From the NCBI RefSeq assembly GCF_000974425.1, contig NZ_CP010429.1:5968501-6032500 (forward strand): a stretch of DNA of 64,000 nucleotides, read 5' to 3'. Numbering within the stretch: position 1 is the first letter of the stretch; each line of letters opens with the position of its first letter. Source of the DNA: Spirosoma radiotolerans. GTDB taxonomy: Bacteria > Bacteroidota > Bacteroidia > Cytophagales > Spirosomataceae. Below the pieces are notes generated by a model. That model had not been told where the DNA came from. It saw only the letters and a program-made list of their open reading frames with translations, and searched no databases. The position numbers and the translations under genes are program-made. This document shows positions 53,598 to 61,136 of this stretch, piece by piece.

Positions 53598-53975
53598 TTA
53601 AACCTGAGGGGGGCGAAACAGGCCCGATCGTGGAGCCAGATAAGTCGGAAACTGATATGTCGAAAACGCGACCGGCAACAGAGCCGCCCAGTACTGGCGA
53701 AATTGGAAGGGCAGATTAGTCTGGCAAAACAGTTGTAAAACGGGTGTATTCTGCACTCGCTCGGTCGTTTCCTTATCCTGCCGGTCCTGTTGCGCTTTCA
53801 GTTTTTTGGCCAGGTAGCATTGCCCATCGCAGTGGAGTTGTGGCTTGTCCCGATTTTCGCAAAGGACACGGGCAATGTACGCTTTGTTGACCTGATAATA
53901 CGCAAGGGTTCCCCACGGGCTAACGGTCGGCAGCAGCGTCGCGATAAGGAGAATATAAACCAGTGCGTTCTTCAT
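53598..53975 (-). CDS. Small membrane protein with NRDKPQ-HC-CYL motif, copy 2
   Basis: 125 residues. Paralogue of the next gene on the strand: over the 56-residue core from NKAYIAR to LFCQ, 50 positions are identical by my count. N-terminal hydrophobic segment (ALVYILLIATLLP), Cys39, His48-Cys49 and Cys53 in ENRDKPQLHCDGQCYLAKKL, a charged helix and Cys84. The C-terminal end SGLFRPPQV mirrors SLFRPPKR of the other copy. First gene of the minus-strand set that ends with the receptor and the CQCC propeller. The duplication looks recent and both copies are intact. Confidence 0.8.
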   Translation of the reverse strand: MKNALVYILLIATLLPTVSPWGTLAYYQVNKAYIARVLCENRDKPQLHCDGQCYLAKKLKAQQDRQDKETTERVQNTPVLQLFCQTNLPFQFRQYWAALLPVAFSTYQFPTYLAPRSGLFRPPQV

Positions 53976-54052
53976 TCGGGCGTAAAGGTAGGCCAGGATT
54001 CCGGTTAGTTCAACAGTCAGCCAGGAAAGCTGTCGTCGTTAGAACGTCCGTT

Positions 54053-54454
54053 TTAGACAATACGAACCGGCTTTTTATCCTCATCAAGCGCAACAAACGT
54101 GAACGTGCCGTGAATGGCCTGGTGGCGCTCCATTGAATACATTTCTTCAACGAAAATCTCGACAGCGATCCGAATACTGGTATTTCCGACGTGCTCGACA
54201 CGGCCAACCAATTCAATGATCGTACCGGCCGGAATCGATTTAGTAAAATTAATTTTGTCGGAAGAGACGGTCACCATCCGCTTACGGGAAAATCGGGTGG
54301 CGGCAATGAAGGCAACTTCGTCCATCAATTGCAGGGCCGTACCGCCGAATAAAGTATCGTAGTGGTTGGTTGTATTCGGAAAAACTGCTTTGAAGATTCG
54401 TGTTTCAGCGGCTGCAATCCGGTCGTCTATTGATTGGGGCTCATCAATGGCCAT
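54053..54454 (-). CDS. Acyl-CoA thioesterase (hotdog fold, YciA/Acot7-like)
   Basis: 133 residues. The hotdog segment NHYDTLFGGTALQLMDEVAFIAATR carries the Asp and GG typical of the YciA/BACH group, and ELVGRVEHVGNTSIRIAVEIF forms the core strands. It hydrolyses acyl-CoA to free acid and CoA in the cytosol; chain-length preference cannot be seen. Its start overlaps the 3' end of the CWC gene by 11 bases, placing it third in a PAS-CWC-thioesterase operon. The functional link with its partners is not evident. Confidence 0.9.
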   Translation of the reverse strand: MAIDEPQSIDDRIAAAETRIFKAVFPNTTNHYDTLFGGTALQLMDEVAFIAATRFSRKRMVTVSSDKINFTKSIPAGTIIELVGRVEHVGNTSIRIAVEIFVEEMYSMERHQAIHGTFTFVALDEDKKPVRIV

Positions 54455-54692
54455 TTATTAATTGGGTTAATTTTTCCCGGTGGGAATTTTGGTTGTATTC
54501 GGTTCGTAACGCCAGCAGACAGTCAGCGCACAAACAACCCTCATACAGAGAACGTATGTAGCGATGCTGATCGTCGGTCAGGGTAAGCGTCTGGCACTGG
54601 CACAGGTTAATGCTGCCTACGCGGCACTCGAAGTGGCCCTGGCAACGCGGACAGCTAATATGTTCGTGCTTAGTGGTCGATGTAAGACTCAT
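54444..54692 (-). CDS. Cysteine-rich CWC family protein
   Basis: 82 residues from the ATG at 54692, which lies inside the 3' end of the PAS gene. Cys pairs CPRCQGHFEC and CQCQ, then EGCLCADCL, follow the pattern of the cysteine-rich CWC family: eight Cys, probably binding zinc. Such small proteins are often encoded beside unrelated enzymes; their role is unknown. Overlaps both neighbours (PAS by 23 bases, thioesterase by 11), so all three genes are translationally coupled. Confidence 0.85.
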   Translation of the reverse strand: MSLTSTTKHEHISCPRCQGHFECRVGSINLCQCQTLTLTDDQHRYIRSLYEGCLCADCLLALRTEYNQNSHREKLTQLINGH

Positions 54693-55197
54693 CAAAGGGA
54701 ACCTCCTTTTCGAAGGCAATAAAGTTGACGACCTCTTTCTGCCGGTTCATAATTGGCCGGATAATGAGCTGGCACCAGTACGGTGACTCATCTTTTCGAT
54801 GGTTAAGGACCACCTCACTAATTGATTTCCGCTGCTTAATGGCTTCCCGAATGCGTTGACGGACCTTTGGGGAAGTGGATTCGCCCTGCAAAAAATTGGG
54901 TTTGCGGCCAATAGCTTCGTAAGTTGCGTAACCCGTCATTTTTTCAAATCCCGAGTTTACGTATTGTATCACCTGATCGGTATCCGTGATCACAAGCGTC
55001 CATGTATCGCTTAACAAATCATGCCGAATGGGAGCCGTTAAGGCCCAGTCATGCGCTTTCGCCAGGGCCCGCCATCCGGCATCCCCAACAAATGCAACTG
55101 GCCGTTGCCTGAACTCCCAACCGGCCATCAGGGGCGTGCACAGGGATGGCCGGTACTGGGCAGCAATCTGTTTGTCGTATGGTCCACTGAAGTTCAT
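54670..55197 (-). CDS. LOV-like PAS protein lacking the photoactive Cys
   Basis: 175 residues, a single PAS domain (about 60-168) with no output domain. It is LOV-like: VNSGFEKMTGY, GRKPNFLQGESTSP and LNHRKDESPYWCQLIIRPI align with LOV landmarks (GRNCRFLQG; NYRKDGTPFWN). The position of the photoactive Cys is Pro100, the second flavin-contact Asn is Cys142, and the terminal Gln is Glu163. Classical blue-light adduct chemistry is therefore not expected, though flavin or another ligand may still bind. The N-terminal 55 residues are of unknown nature. First gene of the overlapping operon. Confidence 0.85.
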   Translation of the reverse strand: MNFSGPYDKQIAAQYRPSLCTPLMAGWEFRQRPVAFVGDAGWRALAKAHDWALTAPIRHDLLSDTWTLVITDTDQVIQYVNSGFEKMTGYATYEAIGRKPNFLQGESTSPKVRQRIREAIKQRKSISEVVLNHRKDESPYWCQLIIRPIMNRQKEVVNFIAFEKEVPFDESYIDH

Positions 55198-55355
55198 AGT
55201 GGCGAAAATAATGTCTTCTACCGACTAATGACAGAAGACCATTGTTTATTGTACAGATTCCATAACTAATTCGCGAAGGTTTCGGATAGCCTGTCGCCTA
55301 TTTTTTATTGTTTTCTGGGAGAAGAGCAACGCCCGTCGGCCAAAAAATCCCGCTC

Positions 55356-56651
55356 CTACGCATCCTGTCTGGTCAACTGGCTTAGCCGCGTATACTCGGC
55401 TGGACGGTTCATGAGAGATGATTGCCAGCGAGCATCGAATGCCCGCTTATTGGCCAGTAGAGCCGCCATGGCCCCACAGTCGTCTGGCTCCAGAAAAAGC
55501 GTTGTTAGGTTAGCGACTTCATCCAGTTTTTGCCGGGCAAACGCCAGCCACTGGTTAATATCCGGACTCAATGCCGGCTCATTAGCTTCGGATTGTAAAT
55601 CAGAAGGGACGTGCACCAATGAGCAGGAAGGCGCAATCAGAATGCGGTCCATACCTAACGCCAGTACGGCATGCTCAATCGTTGCCAGTGACCGCCCCAT
55701 ATCATTAATCCAGATGTTGCGGCCATCCACTACGCCCAGCGAGAGCTGGGTTTTTTGGTATACAAAATCCGTTTGCAGAAGATCATCGAGTTGATTTGGG
55801 CAGTGTACCAGATCGAGGTGAAGCGCATCGACAGGCAATTTTATAGCCAGGTCCAGGTTGCTTCCATAACCTTCGAAATAGGAGGCCAGCAGGAATTTAA
55901 GCAATGGAAACTGCTCGCTAAGGCGATTATAGGCTGTTATAAATGCCTTTTGTTGCTTAGGCGTCAGATCATTTGCCAGGCAGGGCTCATCGAACTGAAC
56001 CCATTTGGCACCCTGTCCCTGCAAACGGGTCAGTATCTGTTCATAAACCGGCAATAACCGGTGGAGCAAATCCAGCCGGTCGAAGCCCGCTTCATTTTCT
56101 TTCCCTAACAAGAGGTAAGATACCGGGCCCAGCAAAACGGGTTTCGGCGTTTCAGTCAGCGTTCGTTGGGCTTCGTCGAATTCAGCAAAAATCGTTTCTG
56201 AAAGCAGCGAAAACGATTGGTTGGCCGAAAACTCCGGAACGACGTACCGATAGTTTGTATCGAACCATTTAGCTACCGGCATTGCGTCCAGAACGAGCCC
56301 GTCCTGCTGATAACCCCGTGCCATCGCAAAGTACAGGTCTAACTGGCTGGCCTCGGTCTGGGCCAAATCGGCCTGGAGTGACCCAGGCCGGTGGAGCAGC
56401 GGGTGAAACCGTTCAGGAATGGCCCCAACGGTTAGAGACATATCCAGTACCTGATCGTAGAACGAAAAATCATTGCACGGAATCAGGGCAATACCCGCCT
56501 GCTGCTGGGTCAGCCAGTTGGCCTGCCGGATTTGCTGCCCGGTTTCCTGAAGCTGTTGCGCTGTAATTTTTTGGGCCCAGAATTGCTCACAGGCCTTTAT
56601 CAGTTCGCGGTGACTACCGGTTCTTGGATAGCCGAGATTGTGTGCGATCAT
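55356..56651 (-). CDS. MetE-like protein with only the N-terminal domain
   Basis: 431 residues, against about 750 for full cobalamin-independent methionine synthase. It aligns with the N-terminal (Meth_synt_1) half: IAHNLGYPRTGSHREL, AKWFDTNYRYVVPE, LGPVSYLLLGKE, WVQFDEPCL, SYFEGYGSNLD, LPVDALHLDLVHC, LSLGVVDGRNIWINDMG and IAPSCSLVHVPSDL are all typical. It stops at the interdomain linker, before the TTTIGSFPQT segment that starts the catalytic half, so the zinc-binding residues for homocysteine are absent. Only about 160 bases separate its stop from the next gene, so the missing half is not downstream. It may be a truncated remnant or a folate-binding protein. Confidence 0.88.
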   Translation of the reverse strand: MIAHNLGYPRTGSHRELIKACEQFWAQKITAQQLQETGQQIRQANWLTQQQAGIALIPCNDFSFYDQVLDMSLTVGAIPERFHPLLHRPGSLQADLAQTEASQLDLYFAMARGYQQDGLVLDAMPVAKWFDTNYRYVVPEFSANQSFSLLSETIFAEFDEAQRTLTETPKPVLLGPVSYLLLGKENEAGFDRLDLLHRLLPVYEQILTRLQGQGAKWVQFDEPCLANDLTPKQQKAFITAYNRLSEQFPLLKFLLASYFEGYGSNLDLAIKLPVDALHLDLVHCPNQLDDLLQTDFVYQKTQLSLGVVDGRNIWINDMGRSLATIEHAVLALGMDRILIAPSCSLVHVPSDLQSEANEPALSPDINQWLAFARQKLDEVANLTTLFLEPDDCGAMAALLANKRAFDARWQSSLMNRPAEYTRLSQLTRQDA

Positions 56652-56802
56652 GTTGTTGATTTAGTAAAATGGTCGATCTCGTTCGCGGCCGAACTCCATA
56701 CGCCTACTACTCTCCGCATAATTTCCCAATACGCCCCCATCTGGCCCCGCCAAGAAAGGGCTCTTTCCCATTTTTGACTACCGGTTGCATTCATCCACGT
56801 TT

Positions 56803-56810
56803 TACCTTTG
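56803..56810 (+). promoter_or_regulatory. -7 box of the DUF6660-TonB-CDF set
   Basis: TACCTTTG, a full TAnnTTTG match. The downstream ATG is at 56816, so the mRNA would be leaderless or nearly so. TTG occurs at 56785-56787. Confidence 0.5.
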
Positions 56811-56815
56811 CCAGC

Positions 56816-57133
56816 ATGAACGGGGTGCTTTATCTTTTTTCGATATGGCTATTGCTTCTGACGGGCCTCCCCTGTCCAGATGCCGAATGCCATGCCCACA
56901 CGGATAAACTAGCCCAATCGTCGGACGCTCATTCCGACGACGATCATAAACACAAAGCTCCTTGTAGTCCCTTTTGCCATTGTGCTACCTGCCCTGGCTT
57001 TTCCATACCCCGGCCATTCAGCTATGCCTGTCCGTCCCAGCTAAGCGCGCCCATTTCATCGCAGCGGGTATTTTCGTACGACGCTTCTAGCCAGACTATG
57101 GTTGTTCTGGCCGTCTGGCAACCGCCCCAATAA
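56816..57133 (+). CDS. Small exported His/Cys-rich protein (DUF6660-like)
   Basis: 105 residues from the ATG at 56816 (MNGVLYLFSIWLLLLTGLPC), the start of a signal peptide; a longer reading upstream runs through the promoter. Cys residues lie at 20, 25, 50, 54, 56, 59 and 72, and a His/Asp stretch (DAHSDDDHKHKAPC) precedes the cluster CSPFCHCATCP. This resembles the DUF6660 family found upstream of metal-related TonB receptors in Bacteroidota. A periplasmic or surface metal-binding role is inferred from composition and from the CDF exporter downstream. First gene of the set. Confidence 0.78.
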   Translation: MNGVLYLFSIWLLLLTGLPCPDAECHAHTDKLAQSSDAHSDDDHKHKAPCSPFCHCATCPGFSIPRPFSYACPSQLSAPISSQRVFSYDASSQTMVVLAVWQPPQ

Positions 57134-57291
57134 GAAGCTTTTCTTGTGGATTTCTTTACCGCCGGCCATCCATCGGCTGGCTTATTCCTTTGTTTTCCTT
57201 TCTGGATTTTTTCACTCCCGCTGCGTCATGGCTCCTGGTTGCTGCATGCCAGGAATCCTAACAGCGTCAGTGTGAAAGACCTACTTCATAC

Positions 57292-59550
57292 ATGATGAAA
57301 ACCGTTTTTTTACTCTTATTCCTACTTATAACCCGTGTTAGCGGGCTAGCTTATTCACAGGATACACTCCGTATTTCCGTTCGCCATGCGACTACACAAC
57401 AGCCTATTGCCGGGGCTACCGTCGTTCTGATCGGTACAGCAATGGGTACGGTTACCAATGGGGTTGGTTATGCCCAATTACACACGCCATCAGTTGCTCC
57501 GTACCAGATTCGGGTTTCGGCAGTCAGCTTTCACTCTGTTACACAGACAATATCTGTGCCAGTTCGTGATACGATCCAGATAGCGCTCGAAACAGCCGAA
57601 GAAGCGCTGGAAGAAGTCACGGTGTCATCAACGCGCGGTGGCCGGAGCGTTGCGGATGAACCCACCCGCGTCGAAGTGATTGACGGTGAGGAACTGGACG
57701 AGAAAGCTAACATGCAACCCGCTAATATTGCGGTGATTCTGCGCGAAAGTCCGGGTATTCAGGTACAGCAGACCTCGGTTATGTCGGCCAACGCTACCTT
57801 CCGGATTCAGGGCTTGGATGGCCGCTACACCCAGCTTTTGCAGGATGGGCTTCCTCTTTACAGCGGTTTTTCGAGCGGCCTGAGCCTGATGCAGGTGCCA
57901 CCCCTGAACCTGAAACAGGTGGAGGTCGTAAAAGGATGCCAGTCGACGTTGTATGGCAGCGGGGCCATTGCGGGGCTGGTCAATCTGGTTACCAAGGAGC
58001 CTACCCGCGAGCGGGACCTTTCTTTTTTGATCAATGGCACGTCGGCACTTGGGCTTGACCTGAACGGCTATTATGCCCAGCGAAATGAGAAAGTTGGCCT
58101 GACGTTCTATGCAACCCGCAATCTGCAACGCGCCTACGACGCCAACTCGGATCAGTTTTCGGATTTGCCCCAAACGGCCCGAACCACGCTGCAACCGAAG
58201 CTATTCTGGTATCCAAGTCCAACGACGACCGTATCGGCAGGATTGATCTGGTCTGACGAACAACGAACGGGCGGCTATCTGCCAACCATCAAAAATGAAT
58301 CGACGTTGGGGTATACAGAAGCCAACAATTCACAACGACTAGCCACTCAGTTCAGGCTGGAGAAACGATTTACCAACGGCCTTCTGACGATAAAAAATAG
58401 CATCAGTCGCTTTAAACGAGCTATTGTTCTACCCAACTATCGGTTCGACGGATTGCAGCAGTCGTCGTTCTCGGAAATCAGCTACTTCACGCATCAGTCA
58501 AAAGCAGACTGGATTGTCGGGCTGAACCTCTGGACAGATGCGTTTCGTGATTCGAACCCAATCCATGTACCTGCGCTAGCCGATGTTTATCACCAGACCA
58601 TTGCGGGGCTTTTCGTGCAGAATACGCTGACCTTGTCGGAACAGCTAAGTCTGGAAACGGGTCTACGCGCCGATGTTGTCAATACAAGCACCAGCAACCC
58701 GTCTGACCCAGCAAAGCCAACACTATTTCTGTTACCACGCTTTTCGCTTCTGTATCGGGCATCCGATCACTGGACGAGTCGGCTGGGGGGCGGACTGGGC
58801 TATAAAGCGCCGACTATTTTTACCGAGGACGCCGAACGATTATCGTTTCAGGGAGTCGATTTAAGGTCCATTCGCAGCGATCAAACGGAGTCGTCGATAG
58901 GAGTAAACTGGGACATTAATTACCGAACTCAACTAGGCAACGAAACCACACTGTCCATCAATCAGTTATTCTTTTATACAACATTGAACCGACTGACCGT
59001 ATTGAGCGCACAACCAAATGGCTACGGGTTTCGGACGGCCAATGGCAATCTATCGACGCGCGGATTTGAAACGAATATCCGTCTGGTGTACCACGATTTT
59101 CATACGTTCCTGGGCTACTCGTTTATTGATACGCAGCGCCGATACGATGACCTAACCGGTATAACGCCACTAACCGCCAAACACCGACTGTACTTTACAA
59201 CACTCTACGAAACGGATCGAATCAAGACCGGTTTTGAAGCGTTTTATACTGGGCAGCAGCAACGTACCAATGGAACAACCACGCGGGATTACTGGACCAT
59301 TGGCTACATGATTGAACGTAAATGGAGTTTTGGTGGCGCTTCACAAGGCCGGGCCACGTTAGGCCGAGCCAATGCAGGCGGGGCCATCAGAGGAAGTGTT
59401 TTTATTAATTTCGAAAACATCCTGGATGTGCGCCAGTCCCGGTTCGAATCATTGGTGAGTGGCGCTGTTACCCAGCCGACTTTTGTTACAGATATTTATG
59501 CCCCCACCGACGGGCGAATCATCAATGGCGGTATTAAACTGAATTTATAA
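57292..59550 (+). CDS. TonB-dependent receptor next to CDF exporter
   Basis: 752 residues (ATG at 57292, or the second ATG one codon later). Signal peptide (FLLLFLLITRVSGLAYSQ), a CarboxypepD_reg-like domain (LRISVRHATTQQPIAGATVV; GTVTNGVGYAQL), plug (IAVILRESPGIQVQQTSVMS; RIQGLDGRYTQLLQDGLPLY; VEVVKGCQSTLYGSGAIAG) and barrel. The plug resembles BtuB/CirA-type receptors. It ends 2 bases before the CDF gene, which indicates co-expression with a zinc/cobalt-type exporter. The ligand, likely a divalent metal complex, is inferred only from context. Confidence 0.92.
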   Translation: MMKTVFLLLFLLITRVSGLAYSQDTLRISVRHATTQQPIAGATVVLIGTAMGTVTNGVGYAQLHTPSVAPYQIRVSAVSFHSVTQTISVPVRDTIQIALETAEEALEEVTVSSTRGGRSVADEPTRVEVIDGEELDEKANMQPANIAVILRESPGIQVQQTSVMSANATFRIQGLDGRYTQLLQDGLPLYSGFSSGLSLMQVPPLNLKQVEVVKGCQSTLYGSGAIAGLVNLVTKEPTRERDLSFLINGTSALGLDLNGYYAQRNEKVGLTFYATRNLQRAYDANSDQFSDLPQTARTTLQPKLFWYPSPTTTVSAGLIWSDEQRTGGYLPTIKNESTLGYTEANNSQRLATQFRLEKRFTNGLLTIKNSISRFKRAIVLPNYRFDGLQQSSFSEISYFTHQSKADWIVGLNLWTDAFRDSNPIHVPALADVYHQTIAGLFVQNTLTLSEQLSLETGLRADVVNTSTSNPSDPAKPTLFLLPRFSLLYRASDHWTSRLGGGLGYKAPTIFTEDAERLSFQGVDLRSIRSDQTESSIGVNWDINYRTQLGNETTLSINQLFFYTTLNRLTVLSAQPNGYGFRTANGNLSTRGFETNIRLVYHDFHTFLGYSFIDTQRRYDDLTGITPLTAKHRLYFTTLYETDRIKTGFEAFYTGQQQRTNGTTTRDYWTIGYMIERKWSFGGASQGRATLGRANAGGAIRGSVFINFENILDVRQSRFESLVSGAVTQPTFVTDIYAPTDGRIINGGIKLNL

Positions 59551-59552
59551 AC

Positions 59553-60479
59553 ATGGCTCACGATCATAACCACGACCACGCCGGTCACCACCACGGTCCC
59601 ACCGTATTGACGTCCATCAACCGGGCGTTGATTATCGGGGCCATTCTGAACGCGGGCTATGTCGTTGTGGAATTCGTCCTCGGATTCTATTATAATTCAC
59701 TCGCCCTCGTTGCCGATGCGGGCCATAACCTGAGCGATGTGGCCAGCCTGTTGCTGTCACTGCTCGCCTTTCGGTTGGCGCGGGTTCGGCAAACGCCGAG
59801 TTTTACGTATGGCTTCCGAAAAAGCACAGTACTGGCGTCGCTCACCAATGCCGTTATTCTTTTGATCACCATTGGCGCTATTTTGTGGGAAAGTATCAGC
59901 CGGTTCCGGCACCCCGAACCAGTAGCGGGTGGGGCTGTAGCCTGGGTTGCGGGCCTGGGAATGCTAGTCAATGCGGCCTCCGCCATGCTGTTTTTTCGGG
60001 ATAAAGAGCATGATTTGAATGTAAAAGGGGCTTATCTGCACCTGGCAACCGATGCGCTGGTATCACTGGGTGTGGTCGTGTCGGGCATTGTTATCAGTTA
60101 TACCAACTGGACCTGGCTCGATCCGGTTATCGGCATTCTGGTTGCCGTTGTGATTATGGGATCGACCTGGCGTTTGCTGACGGATAGTCTGCGGCTTTCA
60201 ATGGATGGCGTCCCGGCGGACATCGACCTGCCAACCGTACTGGCTGACCTGCGGGCGGTGTCGGGTGTGCAGGACGTACACCATGTGCATGTGTGGGCGA
60301 TGAGCACCACCGAAAATGCCCTGACGGCTCACCTCGTGCTGCAACCGGGCCTCTCCGATTCGCAGATTGCCACCCTTAAGCACGAGGCCCGCCACAGGCT
60401 TGAACATCAGAAGATCAGTCATGCTACGCTCGAAACCGAAACCACGACTAAAGATGAATGTGAAGCAGAAGTGTGCTAA
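59553..60479 (+). CDS. Cation diffusion facilitator (CzcD/ZitB-like)
   Basis: 308 residues. His-rich N-terminus (MAHDHNHDHAGHHHGP), then six hydrophobic helices. Metal-site residues are visible: ADAGHNLSD (Asp55, His58, Asp62) in helix 2 and HLATDAL (H-x3-D) in helix 5. The C-terminal cytosolic domain has VQDVHHVHVWAMST. CDF proteins exchange Zn, Co or Cd for protons to remove excess metal from the cytosol. Start codon 2 bases after the receptor stop. Importer and exporter in one operon suggest regulated metal homeostasis. Confidence 0.95.
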   Translation: MAHDHNHDHAGHHHGPTVLTSINRALIIGAILNAGYVVVEFVLGFYYNSLALVADAGHNLSDVASLLLSLLAFRLARVRQTPSFTYGFRKSTVLASLTNAVILLITIGAILWESISRFRHPEPVAGGAVAWVAGLGMLVNAASAMLFFRDKEHDLNVKGAYLHLATDALVSLGVVVSGIVISYTNWTWLDPVIGILVAVVIMGSTWRLLTDSLRLSMDGVPADIDLPTVLADLRAVSGVQDVHHVHVWAMSTTENALTAHLVLQPGLSDSQIATLKHEARHRLEHQKISHATLETETTTKDECEAEVC

Positions 60480-60549
60480 TTATTAAACGAGATATAGTCC
60501 GGGCCAAGCCATCTACGATCCATTTTGGCCATGCAGCCATGCACTCCGT

Positions 60550-60703
60550 CCGTGGTTCGTGTCCTCACAAACCACCTTTCCGGTAAGCAAACTTGGCTGA
60601 CGCACGAGTGGTTCGTGAGGACACGAACCACGGACATAAACTTTGAAGTATAATCAAATTACTCAATCATCTATTCCGTGGTTCGTGTCCTCACAAACCA
60701 CGG
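60550..60703. repeat. Three copies of a REP-like palindrome
   Basis: Copies lie at 60550-60575, 60608-60633 (inverted) and 60676-60703. Each is built from GTGGTTCGTG and CACRAACCAC arms around TCCTCA or TGAGGA, so each is an imperfect palindrome. They fill the gap between the convergent CDF and ABM genes. They resemble REP elements moved by RAYT transposases, though no such transposase is nearby. Confidence 0.8.
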
Positions 60704-60719
60704 ATCCAGGAAAGATAAG

Positions 60720-61037
60720 TTATAGCTCGAAGCTATAATCCCGCTCCACTTTGCACACGCGGACTTTGTAGCGCTCATACCAGCGTTCGCGGCCTATTTG
60801 CTGGGCAATCCGATGATCGAGGACGTGTTTCCACCCCCGAATTGACTCCAGACTTTCCCAGTAGGATACCGTAATACCGATTTCCGTTCGGGCTGATTCG
60901 ACACCAAGAAAACCTGGTTGCGCATGAGCCATCTCGACCATTCGGGTAGCCATATCCGCATAACCATCTTCGAATTCCGTGCGGATGGAGGTGAAAATAA
61001 CGGCATAATAAGGTGTATCGGGTGTCGTAGCAATCAT
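60720..61037 (-). CDS. Antibiotic biosynthesis monooxygenase (ABM) domain protein
   Basis: 105 residues from the ATG at 61037. An ATG at 61055 (six codons earlier) is possible, and a further one at 61091 lies inside the palindrome and is rejected. ABM-domain features: YYAVIFTSIRTEFEDGYADMATRMVEMAHAQPGFLGVES, then ITVSYWESLESIRGWKHVLDH. The dimeric ferredoxin-like fold hosts quinone or heme monooxygenases, but many members have unknown substrates. Divergent from the FAD oxidoreductase gene, with which it shares a perfect palindrome, so both are probably under one regulator. Confidence 0.85.
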   Translation of the reverse strand: MIATTPDTPYYAVIFTSIRTEFEDGYADMATRMVEMAHAQPGFLGVESARTEIGITVSYWESLESIRGWKHVLDHRIAQQIGRERWYERYKVRVCKVERDYSFEL

Positions 61038-61059
61038 CCAACGAAGATAAATCATTGCA

Positions 61060-61106
61060 GGCGCCATTTCACAAATGCAACATAGTTGCATTTGTGAAAT
61101 GGCGCC
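61060..61106. promoter_or_regulatory. 47-base palindromic operator between divergent genes
   Basis: Arms 61060-61081 and 61085-61106 are perfect 22-bp inverted repeats around the centre ATA. The core reads TGCAAC-ATA-GTTGCA. It overlaps the -33 region of the FAD-oxidoreductase promoter and lies a few bases upstream of the ABM gene. As an RNA it would form a hairpin, but it has no T-run on either side, so an operator is more likely. Confidence 0.75.
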
Positions 61107-61115
61107 TTATCTTTG
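61086..61115 (+). promoter_or_regulatory. Promoter of the FAD oxidoreductase gene
   Basis: TTG (61086-61088) is followed after 19 bases by TATCTTTG (61108-61115), a full TAnnTTTG match. The -33 part lies inside the palindrome, so a bound protein would block it. Confidence 0.6.
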
Positions 61116-61136
61116 CCTAAAAATTAATAAGCAGCT

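Noticed and set aside
56652-56815. Cobalamin or SAM riboswitch upstream of the MetE-like gene
   Set aside because: I looked for conserved riboswitch core segments on the minus strand and found none.
57628-58194. 188-residue minus-strand open frame inside the TonB receptor
   Set aside because: Antisense to conserved plug sequence; no family resemblance.
61038-61091. Upstream starts of the ABM gene (61055 and 61091)
   Set aside because: The one at 61091 lies inside the palindrome. The one at 61055 would sit just before a TATCTTCG box that could be the promoter. 61037 fits best, although 61055 cannot be excluded.
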